From positions 1-9,155 of the forward strand of contig JAISXN010000060.1 of assembly GCA_031270525.1 (NCBI GenBank): a stretch of 9,155 nucleotides of DNA, in the 5' to 3' direction. Each line of letters begins with the position of its first letter. The first letter of the stretch is position 1. Under the pieces are notes generated by a model. That model had not been told where the DNA came from and searched no databases. It saw only the letters and a list, made by a program, of their open reading frames with translations. Below, one piece after another: positions 1 to 6,345 of the stretch. This DNA comes from Candidatus Symbiothrix sp. Lineage in GTDB: Bacteria; Bacteroidota; Bacteroidia; Bacteroidales; Azobacteroidaceae. The position numbers and the translations under genes were made by a program.

Positions 1-92
1 TTAGGGTCGTCGAAGACTACGACGTAGATAGGCTGCAGGTGTAAAGGCGGTAACGTCATAGCCAAGCAGTACTAATAACCCGACAACTTGCC
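1..92 (+). rRNA. 23S ribosomal RNA, 3' end (partial)
   Basis: The first ~85 bases match the conserved 3' end of bacterial 23S rRNA. They include a GACTACGACG-type sarcin-ricin-distal segment, GTAGATAGGCTGCAGGTGTA, and the terminal CCAAGCAGTACTAATAACCCG characteristic of Bacteroidota. The gene starts upstream of the window. The exact mature 3' end is not visible; by analogy with other 23S molecules, which run about ten bases past the ACCCG block, it should fall near position 92. The 5S gene and an intrinsic terminator follow on the same strand, so this is the distal end of an rRNA operon. No tRNA lies between 23S and 5S. Confidence 0.93.
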
Positions 93-101
93 GGAAGAAG
101 G

Positions 102-266
102 AATTGAGAATTGAGGATGGAGAATTGAGAATGAAATATGAACAGTTTTCCAAACGAAATTCAACGCTTTGTGTTCTTGTTTTTACCGAAATGTTATTCA
201 ATTGAAAATAAACAGTTGAAAATTGGAAATAAAAAATTCTCAATTCTCAACTCTCCATTCTCAATT
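102..266. repeat. Imperfect inverted repeat in the 23S-5S spacer
   Basis: Two 31-base arms at 102-132 and 236-266 are reverse complements at 27 of 31 positions, with the four mismatches clustered mid-arm. About 103 AT-rich bases separate them. Each arm is built from iterations of a GAGAATTGA-like unit, so the arms also resemble short tandem repeats. In the transcript they could form a long stem between mature 23S and 5S. Such a stem could be an RNase III-type processing site, or the repeat could be a dispersed intergenic element that has landed in the spacer. The 10-base palindrome TTCAATTGAA (197-206) lies in the loop. The remaining spacer holds no tRNA or plausible gene. Confidence 0.75.
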
Positions 267-274
267 GAAAAGTA

Positions 275-386
275 TTCAGGCGGCTATGGCGCCGGGGCTA
301 CACCTCTTCCCTTTCCGAACAGAGTAGTTAAGCCCGGTCGCGCCAATGGTACTGCAAGATTTGTGGGAGAGTAGGGAGCTGCCGGT
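275..386 (+). rRNA. 5S ribosomal RNA
   Basis: This stretch has the conserved 5S landmarks in order. They are ACACCTCTTCCCTTTCCGAAC followed by AGAGTAGTTAAGCCC (about 300-337), CGCGCCAATGGTACTGC (about 340-356) and GTGGGAGAGTAGGG (about 363-376). The 5' GGCGGC (279-284) pairs with the 3' GCTGCC (378-383), with one G-U pair, to close helix I. The length of about 112 bases is normal for Bacteroidota. Ends are accurate to a few bases. It is co-oriented with the 23S end and followed after about eight bases by an intrinsic terminator, as expected for the last gene of an rRNA operon. Confidence 0.93.
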
Positions 387-393
387 TTTTACG

Positions 394-426
394 AAAAGGG
401 CTGAACAATAAACTTCAGCCCTTTTT
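394..426 (+). terminator. Intrinsic terminator of the rRNA operon
   Basis: A perfect 12-bp stem AAAAGGGCTGAA (394-405) / TTCAGCCCTTTT (414-425) with an 8-base loop is followed by a T-rich tract, which resumes at 429-434. It sits eight bases after the 5S gene and separates the rRNA operon from the next promoter. Confidence 0.93.
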
Positions 427-485
427 GCTTTTTTAAAGTTTCTGATCTTAAATCACTGCTTTTGCAAAGAAAATTGTCGTTTTTC

Positions 486-516
486 TTTGAAACGTCGCAA
501 CAAATATATACTTTTG
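486..516 (+). promoter_or_regulatory. Bacteroidota housekeeping-type promoter for the zapB-like/zapA/rny run
   Basis: TTTG at 486-489 (-33 box) is followed after exactly 19 bases by TACTTTTG at 509-516 (-7 box, consensus TAnnTTTG). This is a full match to the promoter consensus described for Bacteroides. The predicted transcription start, around 522-525, leaves a leader of about ten bases before the ATG at 534. This excludes the upstream in-frame TTG at 462 as a start, because it would lie upstream of the transcript. Confidence 0.8.
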
Positions 517-533
517 TAGGAAATTTAAATCAA

Positions 534-827
534 ATGACCGACGACCAAGCAAAAATGGTAGCTAATTTCGAAGCCAGGGTTCGACAGGTGATGTTTCTTT
601 GCAATAGTCTGAAACAAGAAAATGCGGACCTTAATTCACTGTTAGCCGGTCAGAAAGCTTTAAATGAGTCATTGACGGAAGAAAATGAAAAATTGAAAAA
701 TAAATATGACAACCTGAAAATGGCAAAAATCATTTACGCAAAACAAAATGATTTTGAAACAGCCAAAAAAAGATTGTTGAATTTAGTTCGAGAGGTTGAT
801 AAATGCGTTGCTTTATTAAACGAATGA
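534..827 (+). CDS. Small coiled-coil protein, ZapB-like, upstream of zapA
   Basis: A 97-residue acidic, highly helical protein. It has a short N-terminal segment and a leucine/asparagine-rich heptad region at about residues 20-65 that should form a coiled coil, then a helical C-terminus ending LVREVDKCVALLNE. It has no signal peptide, membrane segment or enzyme motif. Small coiled-coil proteins are commonly encoded directly before zapA in Bacteroidota, and the overall shape resembles ZapB, which bridges ZapA to the nucleoid-associated division machinery. That role is inferred from context and shape, not from a clear sequence match. The ATG at 534 is chosen because it lies about ten bases after the predicted transcription start. 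Extending to the TTG at 462 would run back through the promoter. zapA begins 7 bases after its stop. Confidence 0.82.
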   Translation: MTDDQAKMVANFEARVRQVMFLCNSLKQENADLNSLLAGQKALNESLTEENEKLKNKYDNLKMAKIIYAKQNDFETAKKRLLNLVREVDKCVALLNE

Positions 828-834
828 ATTTCAA

Positions 835-1134
835 ATGCCAACTGAATTTTTCAAAATACAATTGTACGTTGCGGAAAAACATTATCCGTTGAACTGTAAG
901 AGAGTAGAAGAAGGAATATATCGTAAAGCGGCTACAAACATTAATGAAAAAATAATTAAATATAGCTTCGCATTTCCGGCTGCCGAACTCGGATTGAAGG
1001 ATTTATTGGCAATGGCGGCCATTGATATTTCAGCCGAAAATCTTAAAATCAAGCAAATACAAGACATCTCTCCCGTTTTTGACAAAATTGAAGCTTTGGA
1101 TAAAGAGTTAGAAGAATATCTCAAAGTGAAATAA
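835..1134 (+). CDS. zapA: Cell division protein ZapA
   Basis: A 99-residue cytoplasmic protein of the ZapA family, which binds FtsZ and bundles protofilaments at the Z-ring. The N-terminal half has the typical beta-hairpin pattern (FKIQLYVAEKHYPLNCKRVEEGIYRKAA), with the conserved 'YPL' and the following 'EE..YRKAA..IN' helix. The middle 'DLLAMAAIDISAENLKI' (about 56-72) corresponds to the conserved helix of the family. The C-terminus is a long helix used for oligomerisation. The length is normal. It lies between the ZapB-like gene (7-base gap) and rny (15-base gap) and is probably transcribed from the promoter at 486-516. The spacer to rny is too short to hold a 6S RNA gene, which follows zapA in many other bacteria. 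The family assignment is firm; the Z-ring role is by family. Confidence 0.88.
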   Translation: MPTEFFKIQLYVAEKHYPLNCKRVEEGIYRKAATNINEKIIKYSFAFPAAELGLKDLLAMAAIDISAENLKIKQIQDISPVFDKIEALDKELEEYLKVK

Positions 1135-1149
1135 ATTTAAATAACTTAT

Positions 1150-2685
1150 ATGACAGAAATAATAATTACAGGCATTATATGCTTGGTTTTAGGGGGCGTT
1201 GTTGCATGGCTATCATCGAACAAATTGCTTAATTCAAAATGTAAACAGATTATTGAGGATGCTCAAAAAACGGCCGAAACAATAAAAAAGGATAAATTAC
1301 TGGAAGTAAAAGAGAAATTTATCACCATGAAGGCCGAATTAGAAAAACAAGTCAATGCCCGAAACTCCAAAATACAATCGCAAGAAGCCAAGTTGAAACA
1401 ACGAGAAATGGCTCTGAATCAACGACAAGATGAACTTCATAAACGTAAGTCAGAAATCGATACGGTTCGCGAAAACATGGAAGGCCAATTGGAAATCATC
1501 GAAAAGAAAAAACAGGAATTGGACAAAGTCCATAAGATGGAAATCGAACGTCTGGAAGCCCTTTCCGGTTTATCGGCCGAAGAAGCTAAAGAACGTTTGG
1601 CGCAATCCTTGAAAGAAGAAGCGCAAACATCTGCTTCCGCTTATATCAATGAGATGATGGAAGAAGCCAAAATGACCGCTAACAAAGAAGCTAAGCGTAT
1701 CATTATTCAAACTATCCAGCGAGTTGCTACGGAAACAGCCGTTGAGAATGCAATTACCGTTTTTCACATTGATTCGGATGAAATCAAAGGTCGGATTATC
1801 GGAAGGGAAGGACGCAATATTCGTGCATTGGAAGCTGCTACCGGCATCGAAATTATCGTGGACGATACGCCGGAAGCGATTGTCCTTTCGGGATTTGACC
1901 CGGTTAGGCGCGAAATCGCACGTTTGGCTTTGCATCAGTTGGTTGAAGATGGACGTATCCATCCGGCTCGTATAGAAGAAGTTGTGAATAAAGTCCGCAA
2001 ACAGGTGGAAGACGAAATCATTGAAACCGGTAAACGGACAACTATCGACTTGGGCATCCACGGTTTACATCCGGAATTGATTCGTATGATCGGACGAATG
2101 AAATACCGTTCTTCTTATGGTCAAAATCTTTTACAACATTCCCGCGAAACAGCCAACCTCTGTGCTATCATGGCAGCCGAATTAGGCCTTAACCCGAAAA
2201 AAGCCAAGAGAGCCGGATTGCTGCACGACATCGGAAAAGTACCCGATGACGAACCGGAATTGCCACATGCTATCCTCGGTATGAAACTGGCCGAAAAATA
2301 CAAAGAAAAACCGGATATTGTAAATGCCATCGGCGCTCACCACGATGAAACGGAAATGACAAGTTTGTTAGCGCCCATCGTTCAGGTGTGCGACGCTATC
2401 TCGGGCGCAAGACCGGGCGCAAGACGCGAAATTGTCGAAGCCTACATCAAACGTTTGAATGACTTGGAACAGTTGGCTTTGTCTTATCCCGGCGTGGTGA
2501 AAACGTATGCCGTACAAGCCGGTCGCGAATTGCGCGTTATCGTTGGAGCCGACCGAATCACTGATATTGAAACGGAAAGTCTTTCGAACGAACTTGCCAA
2601 GAAAATTCAGGATGAGATGACTTATCCGGGACAGGTAAAAATTACGGTAATCCGCGAAACAAGAGCGGTTGCCTTTGCAAAATAG
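1150..2685 (+). CDS. rny: Ribonuclease Y
   Basis: A 511-residue membrane-anchored endoribonuclease that initiates mRNA decay. Domains in order: an N-terminal transmembrane helix (about 3-21), a long charged coiled coil (about 28-150), a KH RNA-binding domain (about 205-270) with the GxxG loop in [12 protein letters not shown] (G218-R-E-G221), and an HD metal-dependent phosphohydrolase domain (about 325-420). The HD residues visible are H330, H359-D360 in LLHDIGK, H397/H398 in GAHHDE and D415 in [16 protein letters not shown] conserved C-terminal domain follows and ends [21 protein letters not shown]. Length and architecture are those of a complete family member. The ATG at 1150 begins the membrane helix, so the start is secure. 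It follows zapA by 15 bases, and hisH starts 9 bases after its stop, so all are probably on one transcript. Confidence 0.97.
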   Translation: MTEIIITGIICLVLGGVVAWLSSNKLLNSKCKQIIEDAQKTAETIKKDKLLEVKEKFITMKAELEKQVNARNSKIQSQEAKLKQREMALNQRQDELHKRKSEIDTVRENMEGQLEIIEKKKQELDKVHKMEIERLEALSGLSAEEAKERLAQSLKEEAQTSASAYINEMMEEAKMTANKEAKRIIIQTIQRVATETAVENAITVFHIDSDEIKGRIIGREGRNIRALEAATGIEIIVDDTPEAIVLSGFDPVRREIARLALHQLVEDGRIHPARIEEVVNKVRKQVEDEIIETGKRTTIDLGIHGLHPELIRMIGRMKYRSSYGQNLLQHSRETANLCAIMAAELGLNPKKAKRAGLLHDIGKVPDDEPELPHAILGMKLAEKYKEKPDIVNAIGAHHDETEMTSLLAPIVQVCDAISGARPGARREIVEAYIKRLNDLEQLALSYPGVVKTYAVQAGRELRVIVGADRITDIETESLSNELAKKIQDEMTYPGQVKITVIRETRAVAFAK

Positions 2686-2694
2686 AGTAAAAAG

Positions 2695-3285
2695 TTGTTA
2701 GTCGCGATTATAAAATACAATGCAGGCAATATTTATTCGGTCGATTATGCGTTGAAACGTTTGGGTATTGAGCCGGTTATCACCGCCGATAAAGAAATTT
2801 TGCAAAAAGCCGACAAAATTATCTTTCCGGGGCAGGGAGAAGCCGGTACAACCATGCAATATTTGAAAGAACATCGCTTGGACGAATTGATTAAAGGTTT
2901 GAAACAACCGGTGTTGGGAATTTGTATCGGAATGCAGTTGTTGTGCCGGTTTTCGGAAGAAGGGAATACCGGATGTTTGGGTGTTTTTGACGTTCCGGTT
3001 CTCAAATTTCAACCGGAAAAACAGGAAGATAAAGTTCCACACATCGGTTGGAATGATTTATCGAACTTGAAAAGCGATTTATACAAAGGGTTTTCCGGAG
3101 GAGATTTTGTGTATTTCGTACACAGTTATTATGTTCCGGAGAATGAATATACCGTTGCCACAGTTGATTATATTCAGAAATTCAGCGCTTCAATGCATAA
3201 GGATAATTTCTACGCAACCCAGTTTCATCCGGAAAAAAGCGGCGCGGCAGGAGAAAAAATATTACGCAATTTCATACAACTTTAA
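2695..3285 (+). CDS. hisH: Imidazole glycerol phosphate synthase, glutaminase subunit HisH
   Basis: A 196-residue class I glutamine amidotransferase. It hydrolyses glutamine and channels ammonia to HisF for synthesis of imidazole glycerol phosphate and AICAR in histidine biosynthesis. The catalytic triad is visible: Cys77 in GICIGMQLLC, and His178 and Glu180 in ATQFHPEKSG. The N-terminus VAIIKYNAGNIYSV and the FPGQGEA oxyanion segment are typical. The start must be the TTG at 2695. It gives an N-terminus of normal length, an in-frame TAG (the rny stop) lies three codons upstream, and no ATG or GTG is available before the conserved IIKYNAGN. The gene is 9 bases from rny and 13 bases before the SHOCT/DUF4870 gene. 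Its partner hisF is about 2.2 kb downstream. Confidence 0.95.
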   Translation: MLVAIIKYNAGNIYSVDYALKRLGIEPVITADKEILQKADKIIFPGQGEAGTTMQYLKEHRLDELIKGLKQPVLGICIGMQLLCRFSEEGNTGCLGVFDVPVLKFQPEKQEDKVPHIGWNDLSNLKSDLYKGFSGGDFVYFVHSYYVPENEYTVATVDYIQKFSASMHKDNFYATQFHPEKSGAAGEKILRNFIQL

Positions 3286-3298
3286 TAATTACGATTTT

Positions 3299-3766
3299 AT
3301 GAACTACGAGGATTTAAGAACATTAGACGAACTCAGGAAAAACGGTTCGATTACCGAAGAGGAATATCAGCGTGAAAAGGATAAGATATTCAATAACGCC
3401 GGGTATCAATCTTATAACTCTCCATTTTTCGGAATGTCCGAAAATTCATACCTCGCGTTGATGCATATTTCCCAGTTGGGCGGATACATCTTACCCGGCC
3501 TGGGATTTTTCGCACCTTTGATTTTGTGGATGCTTAACAAAGATAAAAATGCAAGAGTCAATGCCGCCGGCAAGGAAATTATCAATTTTATCGTGTCGAT
3601 GATAATATATGCGGTAATATCAGCCGTATTGTGTATCATTCTTGTCGGATTCCTTTTGCTTGGACTTATTGCAATCTTGCAGATTGCTTGCGCCATTATC
3701 GCTGCGATAAAAGCGAATAACGGCGACGACTACGTTTATCCGATGACTATCCGGTTTATAAGATGA
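3299..3766 (+). CDS. SHOCT-DUF4870 small membrane protein
   Basis: A 155-residue protein in two parts. Residues about 4-31 ([20 protein letters not shown] and on) match the SHOCT pattern, a short amphipathic motif usually found at protein ends and thought to mediate oligomerisation. Residues about 52-140 form a DUF4870-like membrane domain with hydrophobic segments at about 55-78, 95-115 and 117-138, and the typical polar stretch [18 protein letters not shown] between the first two. The function of the family is not established. The ATG at 3299 is used; an open frame reaches back to 3107 but lies inside hisH. It starts 13 bases after hisH, and its TGA overlaps the hisA start as ATGA, so the two are probably translationally coupled. 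It has no recognisable role in histidine synthesis. Confidence 0.88.
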   Translation: MNYEDLRTLDELRKNGSITEEEYQREKDKIFNNAGYQSYNSPFFGMSENSYLALMHISQLGGYILPGLGFFAPLILWMLNKDKNARVNAAGKEIINFIVSMIIYAVISAVLCIILVGFLLLGLIAILQIACAIIAAIKANNGDDYVYPMTIRFIR

Positions 3767-4494
3767 TAGAAATTATTCCCGCTATCGACATTATTGAAGG
3801 GAAAGCTGTAAGGCTTTCCCAGGGAAATTACGAACAAAAAAAAGTTTATAACGAAGACCCGCTCGAAGTAGCTAAAATGTTTGAAAGCCACGGTATTAAC
3901 CGTCTTCACATGGTAGATTTGGATGGAGCGAAAGCCAACCGGATTATCAATTACAGAGTTTTGGAAAGGATTGCGTCCCGGACTTCATTGATAATAGATT
4001 TCGGCGGCGGATTGAAATCGGATTCCGATTTGGACATTGCTTTCGATAACGGAGCGGCGATGGTCACCGGAGGAAGTATTGCCGTGAAAAATCCGGAAAT
4101 CTTTCAACGTTGGATTGACAAGTTTGGGGCAAAATACATTATTTTGGGCGCTGATTGCAAAGACAAAAAAATTGCCGTAAGCGGATGGACGGAAACAACG
4201 GACGAAGAAGTGATTCCTTTTATCGAAAAATGGCGGCGGCAAGGCATTCTGAAAGTAATTTGTACGGATATCAGCCGCGACGGAATGTTGACCGGACCCA
4301 GCATCGAACTTTACAAGGAAATCAAGGAAACCGACCCCGAAACTTGTTTGATTGCAAGCGGTGGAATTAGTAGTGTCAAAGATATTGAATGTTTGGAAGA
4401 AGCTCATATTCCAGGTGTTATCGTCGGGAAAGCCATTTATGAAGGGAAAATTCGTTTGAAAGATTTGGCGAGATTTGTAGAAAATTCGGATTGA
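3763..4494 (+). CDS. hisA: ProFAR isomerase HisA (phosphoribosylformimino-5-aminoimidazole carboxamide ribotide isomerase)
   Basis: A 243-residue (beta/alpha)8-barrel enzyme. It performs the Amadori rearrangement of ProFAR to PRFAR, the substrate of HisF-HisH. The general acid/base aspartates are present as Asp8 in [15 protein letters not shown] and Asp131 in [16 protein letters not shown]. Further family signatures are the phosphate-binding GGGL (81-84) and TGGS (102-105), [13 protein letters not shown] (168-179), and IASGGISS and VGKAIYEG near the end. The length is normal for the family. The ATG overlaps the stop of the preceding membrane protein gene (ATGA, 3763-3766). A 45-base gap separates it from the putative antitoxin gene. 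Confidence 0.97.
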   Translation: MIEIIPAIDIIEGKAVRLSQGNYEQKKVYNEDPLEVAKMFESHGINRLHMVDLDGAKANRIINYRVLERIASRTSLIIDFGGGLKSDSDLDIAFDNGAAMVTGGSIAVKNPEIFQRWIDKFGAKYIILGADCKDKKIAVSGWTETTDEEVIPFIEKWRRQGILKVICTDISRDGMLTGPSIELYKEIKETDPETCLIASGGISSVKDIECLEEAHIPGVIVGKAIYEGKIRLKDLARFVENSD

Positions 4495-4507
4495 GAAAAT
4501 AATGTTG
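4474..4507 (+). promoter_or_regulatory. Weak candidate promoter for the AbiEii-type module
   Basis: TTTG at 4474-4477, inside the hisA 3' end, and TAATGTTG at 4500-4507 (one mismatch to TAnnTTTG) are separated by 22 bases, slightly more than the usual 19-21. It would start transcription about 25-30 bases before the ATG at 4540 and let the module be expressed apart from the his genes. Given AT-rich surroundings, a chance match is quite possible. Confidence 0.3.
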
Positions 4508-4539
4508 TAATTTTACAGGGTTCAATAAATTGCAAAATA

Positions 4540-4878
4540 ATGGAAAATACGGTATCTAACACTGTTTCAAAAGGGAAAGAAGAACGCAGAAAACCTGTTT
4601 TTGACCGTCGCCTGTTTTGGGATATTGATTTTGATAAACTTGACTACGACAGATATGCTAACTTTATCATAGAGCGGGTGTTTGACCGCGGCGATGTGGA
4701 AGATATCCGGCAGTGCAGGCGGTATTATGGCGACAAAAAAATCTCCGTGGCATTAACTAATGCTAAGTGGCTATTAAAAGAAACCGTATATTTGGCTATG
4801 GCTATTTTAAAAAATGAATTAACAGATTACAGATGTTACAAATTAGCGCAGTTGAACCCTCAACATTGGTCATACTGA
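4540..4878 (+). CDS. DUF6922-type putative antitoxin
   Basis: A 112-residue small, charged protein without signal peptide or membrane segment. After a variable N-terminus (about 1-22) it shows a pattern I recognise as DUF6922: LFWDIDFDKLDYDRYANFII at about 25-44, ERVFDRGDVEDI at 45-56, RRYYGDKKI at 60-68, and a tail with RCYKLAQLNPQHWSY. Members of this family are commonly encoded directly before an AbiEii/AbiGii-type nucleotidyltransferase in Bacteroidota, as here, and so are regarded as candidate antitoxins. It is not the winged-helix AbiEi antitoxin of classical AbiE systems. The last 46 bases overlap the start of the next gene in a different frame, implying coupled translation. The region is visibly AT-richer than the flanking his genes. 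The antitoxin role is inferred from the partner. Confidence 0.8.
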   Translation: MENTVSNTVSKGKEERRKPVFDRRLFWDIDFDKLDYDRYANFIIERVFDRGDVEDIRQCRRYYGDKKISVALTNAKWLLKETVYLAMAILKNELTDYRCYKLAQLNPQHWSY

Positions 4879-5459
4879 AAAAACTAATGTCCATACCGGA
4901 ATTGGCGGATTTTTCGTTGGTTGGCGGCACAGCTTTGGCTCTTCGTTTCGGTCACCGGAAGTCTGTTGATTTGGATTTATTTGCACCATCCGAATTTAAT
5001 AAGGATACGGTCATAACTGCACTTGAAAAAAATTTTCCCACCGCTTACAGGCACATTTCAACCAATTCTATCGGTATTTTCAGTTATATTGAGGACGTCA
5101 AGATTGATTTGATAAAATATCATTTTTATCCGCTTATTGCGCCGGTCGTAGAGAAAGAAAGTATTCGTTTTTTCAGTAATGAAGACATTATGGCAATGAA
5201 AGTTAATGCTATATTAAGGCGAGCTGTGAAAAAAGATTTTTGGGATATTGCCGAGTTGTTGGAACATTATACGGTTGAAGAAATGGTAAACAATTACAAT
5301 AAAAAATTTTCAAATCAAATGTTATTGGTATCCATTCCTCGTGCGTTAACTTATTTTTCTGATGCGGAAGATAGCAATGAGCCTGTCAGTTTGAAAGGGC
5401 AAAATTGGATTGGCGTAAAAACAAAAATACGTGATAAAATTGATGAATTTTTACAATAA
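4833..5459 (+). CDS. AbiEii/AbiGii-type nucleotidyltransferase (putative toxin)
   Basis: A 208-residue nucleotidyltransferase-fold protein. The family motifs are in order. Motif I is LVGGTALALRFGHRKSVDLD (29-48), with the GGT turn (31-33) and metal-binding Asp46/Asp48. Motif II is KIDLIKY with Asp92. Motif III is the EDIMAMKVNAI lysine (Lys123). Motif IV is KKDFWDIAELL with Asp135/Asp138. All presumed catalytic residues are intact. AbiEii proteins are the toxins of type IV toxin-antitoxin and phage-exclusion systems; related MenT enzymes add nucleotides to tRNA, but the target here is unknown. The ATG at 4833 gives the usual N-terminus (MLQISAVEPSTLVILKKLM) and overlaps the upstream gene by 46 bp. 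A sample line of this gene, 5281-5340, is about 23% GC versus about 50% for 5581-5640 in hisF, which suggests a separate origin. hisF begins 27 bases after its stop. Confidence 0.88.
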   Translation: MLQISAVEPSTLVILKKLMSIPELADFSLVGGTALALRFGHRKSVDLDLFAPSEFNKDTVITALEKNFPTAYRHISTNSIGIFSYIEDVKIDLIKYHFYPLIAPVVEKESIRFFSNEDIMAMKVNAILRRAVKKDFWDIAELLEHYTVEEMVNNYNKKFSNQMLLVSIPRALTYFSDAEDSNEPVSLKGQNWIGVKTKIRDKIDEFLQ

Positions 5460-5486
5460 ACGTTATTTGGAAATAAGAATTTACCC

Positions 5487-6242
5487 ATGCTTGCAAAACG
5501 AATCATCCCCTGTTTGGACGTAAAAGACGGAATGACCGTCAAAGGCATCAATTTCGTCAATTTCCGCGACGCCGGCGACCCGGTTGAACTCGGCAAACAA
5601 TACAGCGAACAAGGTGCAGACGAACTGGTTTTCCTCGACATTACAGCTTCGCATGAAGGGCGGAAAACTTTTTCCGAAATGGTTGCTAATGTTGCTGCAA
5701 ATTTGAGTATCCCGTTTACGGTGGGAGGAGGAATCAACGAACTTTCCGATGTTGAAAGGCTTTTGAATGCCGGAGCGGATAAAATCTCAATCAATTCGGC
5801 AGCCATTCGCCATCCGGATTTAATTAATGAGATAGCTGAAAATTTCGGCTCTCAGGTTTGCGTTGTTGCGATAGATGCAGATGATGTTAATAATGAATGG
5901 ATTTGTTACCTGAACGGCGGCCGTATCCCCACCGATAAAAAATTATTCTCCTGGGCTAAAGAAGCCGAAAACCGTGGCGCCGGAGAAATCCTTTTCACCA
6001 GCATGAAACACGACGGCGTAAAAACCGGTTATGCCAATGAGGCTTTGCGCACTTTGTCCGTTTCGTTAGGTATTCCTGTTATCGCTTCGGGCGGCGCCGG
6101 CGCAAAAGAGCATTTTCGCGACGCTTTCGCCGAAGGAAAAGCCGATGCGGCGTTGGCGGCAAGTGTCTTTCATTTCGGAGAGATAAAAATTCCCGAATTG
6201 AAAGCATATCTGAAAGGGGAAGGAATCAGCATGAGATATTAA
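5487..6242 (+). CDS. hisF: Imidazole glycerol phosphate synthase, cyclase subunit HisF
   Basis: A 251-residue (beta/alpha)8-barrel protein. It uses ammonia from HisH to convert PRFAR into imidazole glycerol phosphate and AICAR. The catalytic aspartates are at the canonical positions: Asp11 in [16 protein letters not shown] and Asp130 in VVAIDADDV. Phosphate-binding elements include VGGGI (79-83) and [11 protein letters not shown] (200-210), and the C-terminus is the usual [15 protein letters not shown]. The loop canonical as TSxDRDG reads TSMKHDG here: Asp176 is kept but the preceding acidic residue is Lys174. I believe variation there is common in Bacteroidota HisF. It has normal length and is the last plus-strand gene, ending at the terminator. 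It is split from hisA by the AbiEii-type pair. Confidence 0.97.
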   Translation: MLAKRIIPCLDVKDGMTVKGINFVNFRDAGDPVELGKQYSEQGADELVFLDITASHEGRKTFSEMVANVAANLSIPFTVGGGINELSDVERLLNAGADKISINSAAIRHPDLINEIAENFGSQVCVVAIDADDVNNEWICYLNGGRIPTDKKLFSWAKEAENRGAGEILFTSMKHDGVKTGYANEALRTLSVSLGIPVIASGGAGAKEHFRDAFAEGKADAALAASVFHFGEIKIPELKAYLKGEGISMRY

Positions 6243-6277
6243 AAAAAGCGGTGGAACTCTCGTCCTACCGCTTTTTT
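6242..6277. terminator. Bidirectional intrinsic terminator between convergent gene runs
   Basis: GCGGTGG (6248-6254) pairs with CTACCGC (6265-6271) with one G-U pair around a ten-base loop. It is flanked by A6 on the left (6242-6247) and T6 on the right (6272-6277), which extend the stem. Either strand reads as a stem followed by a T tract, so it can end transcription from hisF and from the convergent minus-strand genes. It begins at the hisF stop codon. Confidence 0.9.
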
Positions 6278-6345
6278 CATCGTTTTAATCAAAAAAAGTT
6301 AGTTTAGAAGAAATCGTATTTTAAAATTTGAATATTAATCTGTTT

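Noticed and set aside
1..374. Open frames of about 80 codons on both strands across the 23S end, spacer and 5S gene
   Set aside because: They overlap rRNA genes and an AT-rich inverted repeat; the translations are low-complexity and resemble no protein.
462..533. N-terminal extension of the ZapB-like protein from a TTG
   Set aside because: It would include the consensus promoter, and the predicted transcript starts downstream of it.
1134..1150. 6S RNA gene after zapA
   Set aside because: The zapA-rny gap is only 15 bases, so no such RNA can fit.
1570..2061. 163-codon minus-strand open frame inside rny
   Set aside because: It is antisense to the conserved KH region of rny, has no family resemblance, and is explained by codon bias of the sense gene.
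3107..3298. Upstream extension of the DUF4870 gene into hisH
   Set aside because: This stretch encodes the conserved C-terminal HisH region in the other frame, and the SHOCT motif starts right after the ATG at 3299.
4495..5486. Transposon, integrase or target-site duplications around the AbiEii-type module
   Set aside because: Comparing the two flanks (4495-4539 and 5460-5486) shows no convincing direct or inverted repeats, and no recombinase is encoded.
5351..5806. 151-codon minus-strand open frame spanning the toxin end and hisF start
   Set aside because: It is antisense to two well-supported genes and its serine-rich translation shows no recognisable domain.
5646..6020. HisF Lys174 as a sign of an inactive enzyme
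   Set aside because: Both catalytic aspartates (11 and 130) and Asp176 are present, and variation at 174 appears to be a lineage feature.
6278..6345. Small RNA or promoter in the gap between the convergent runs
   Set aside because: Only AT-rich sequence with a short ATTTTAAAAT palindrome is seen, with no consensus boxes or stable structure beyond the terminator.
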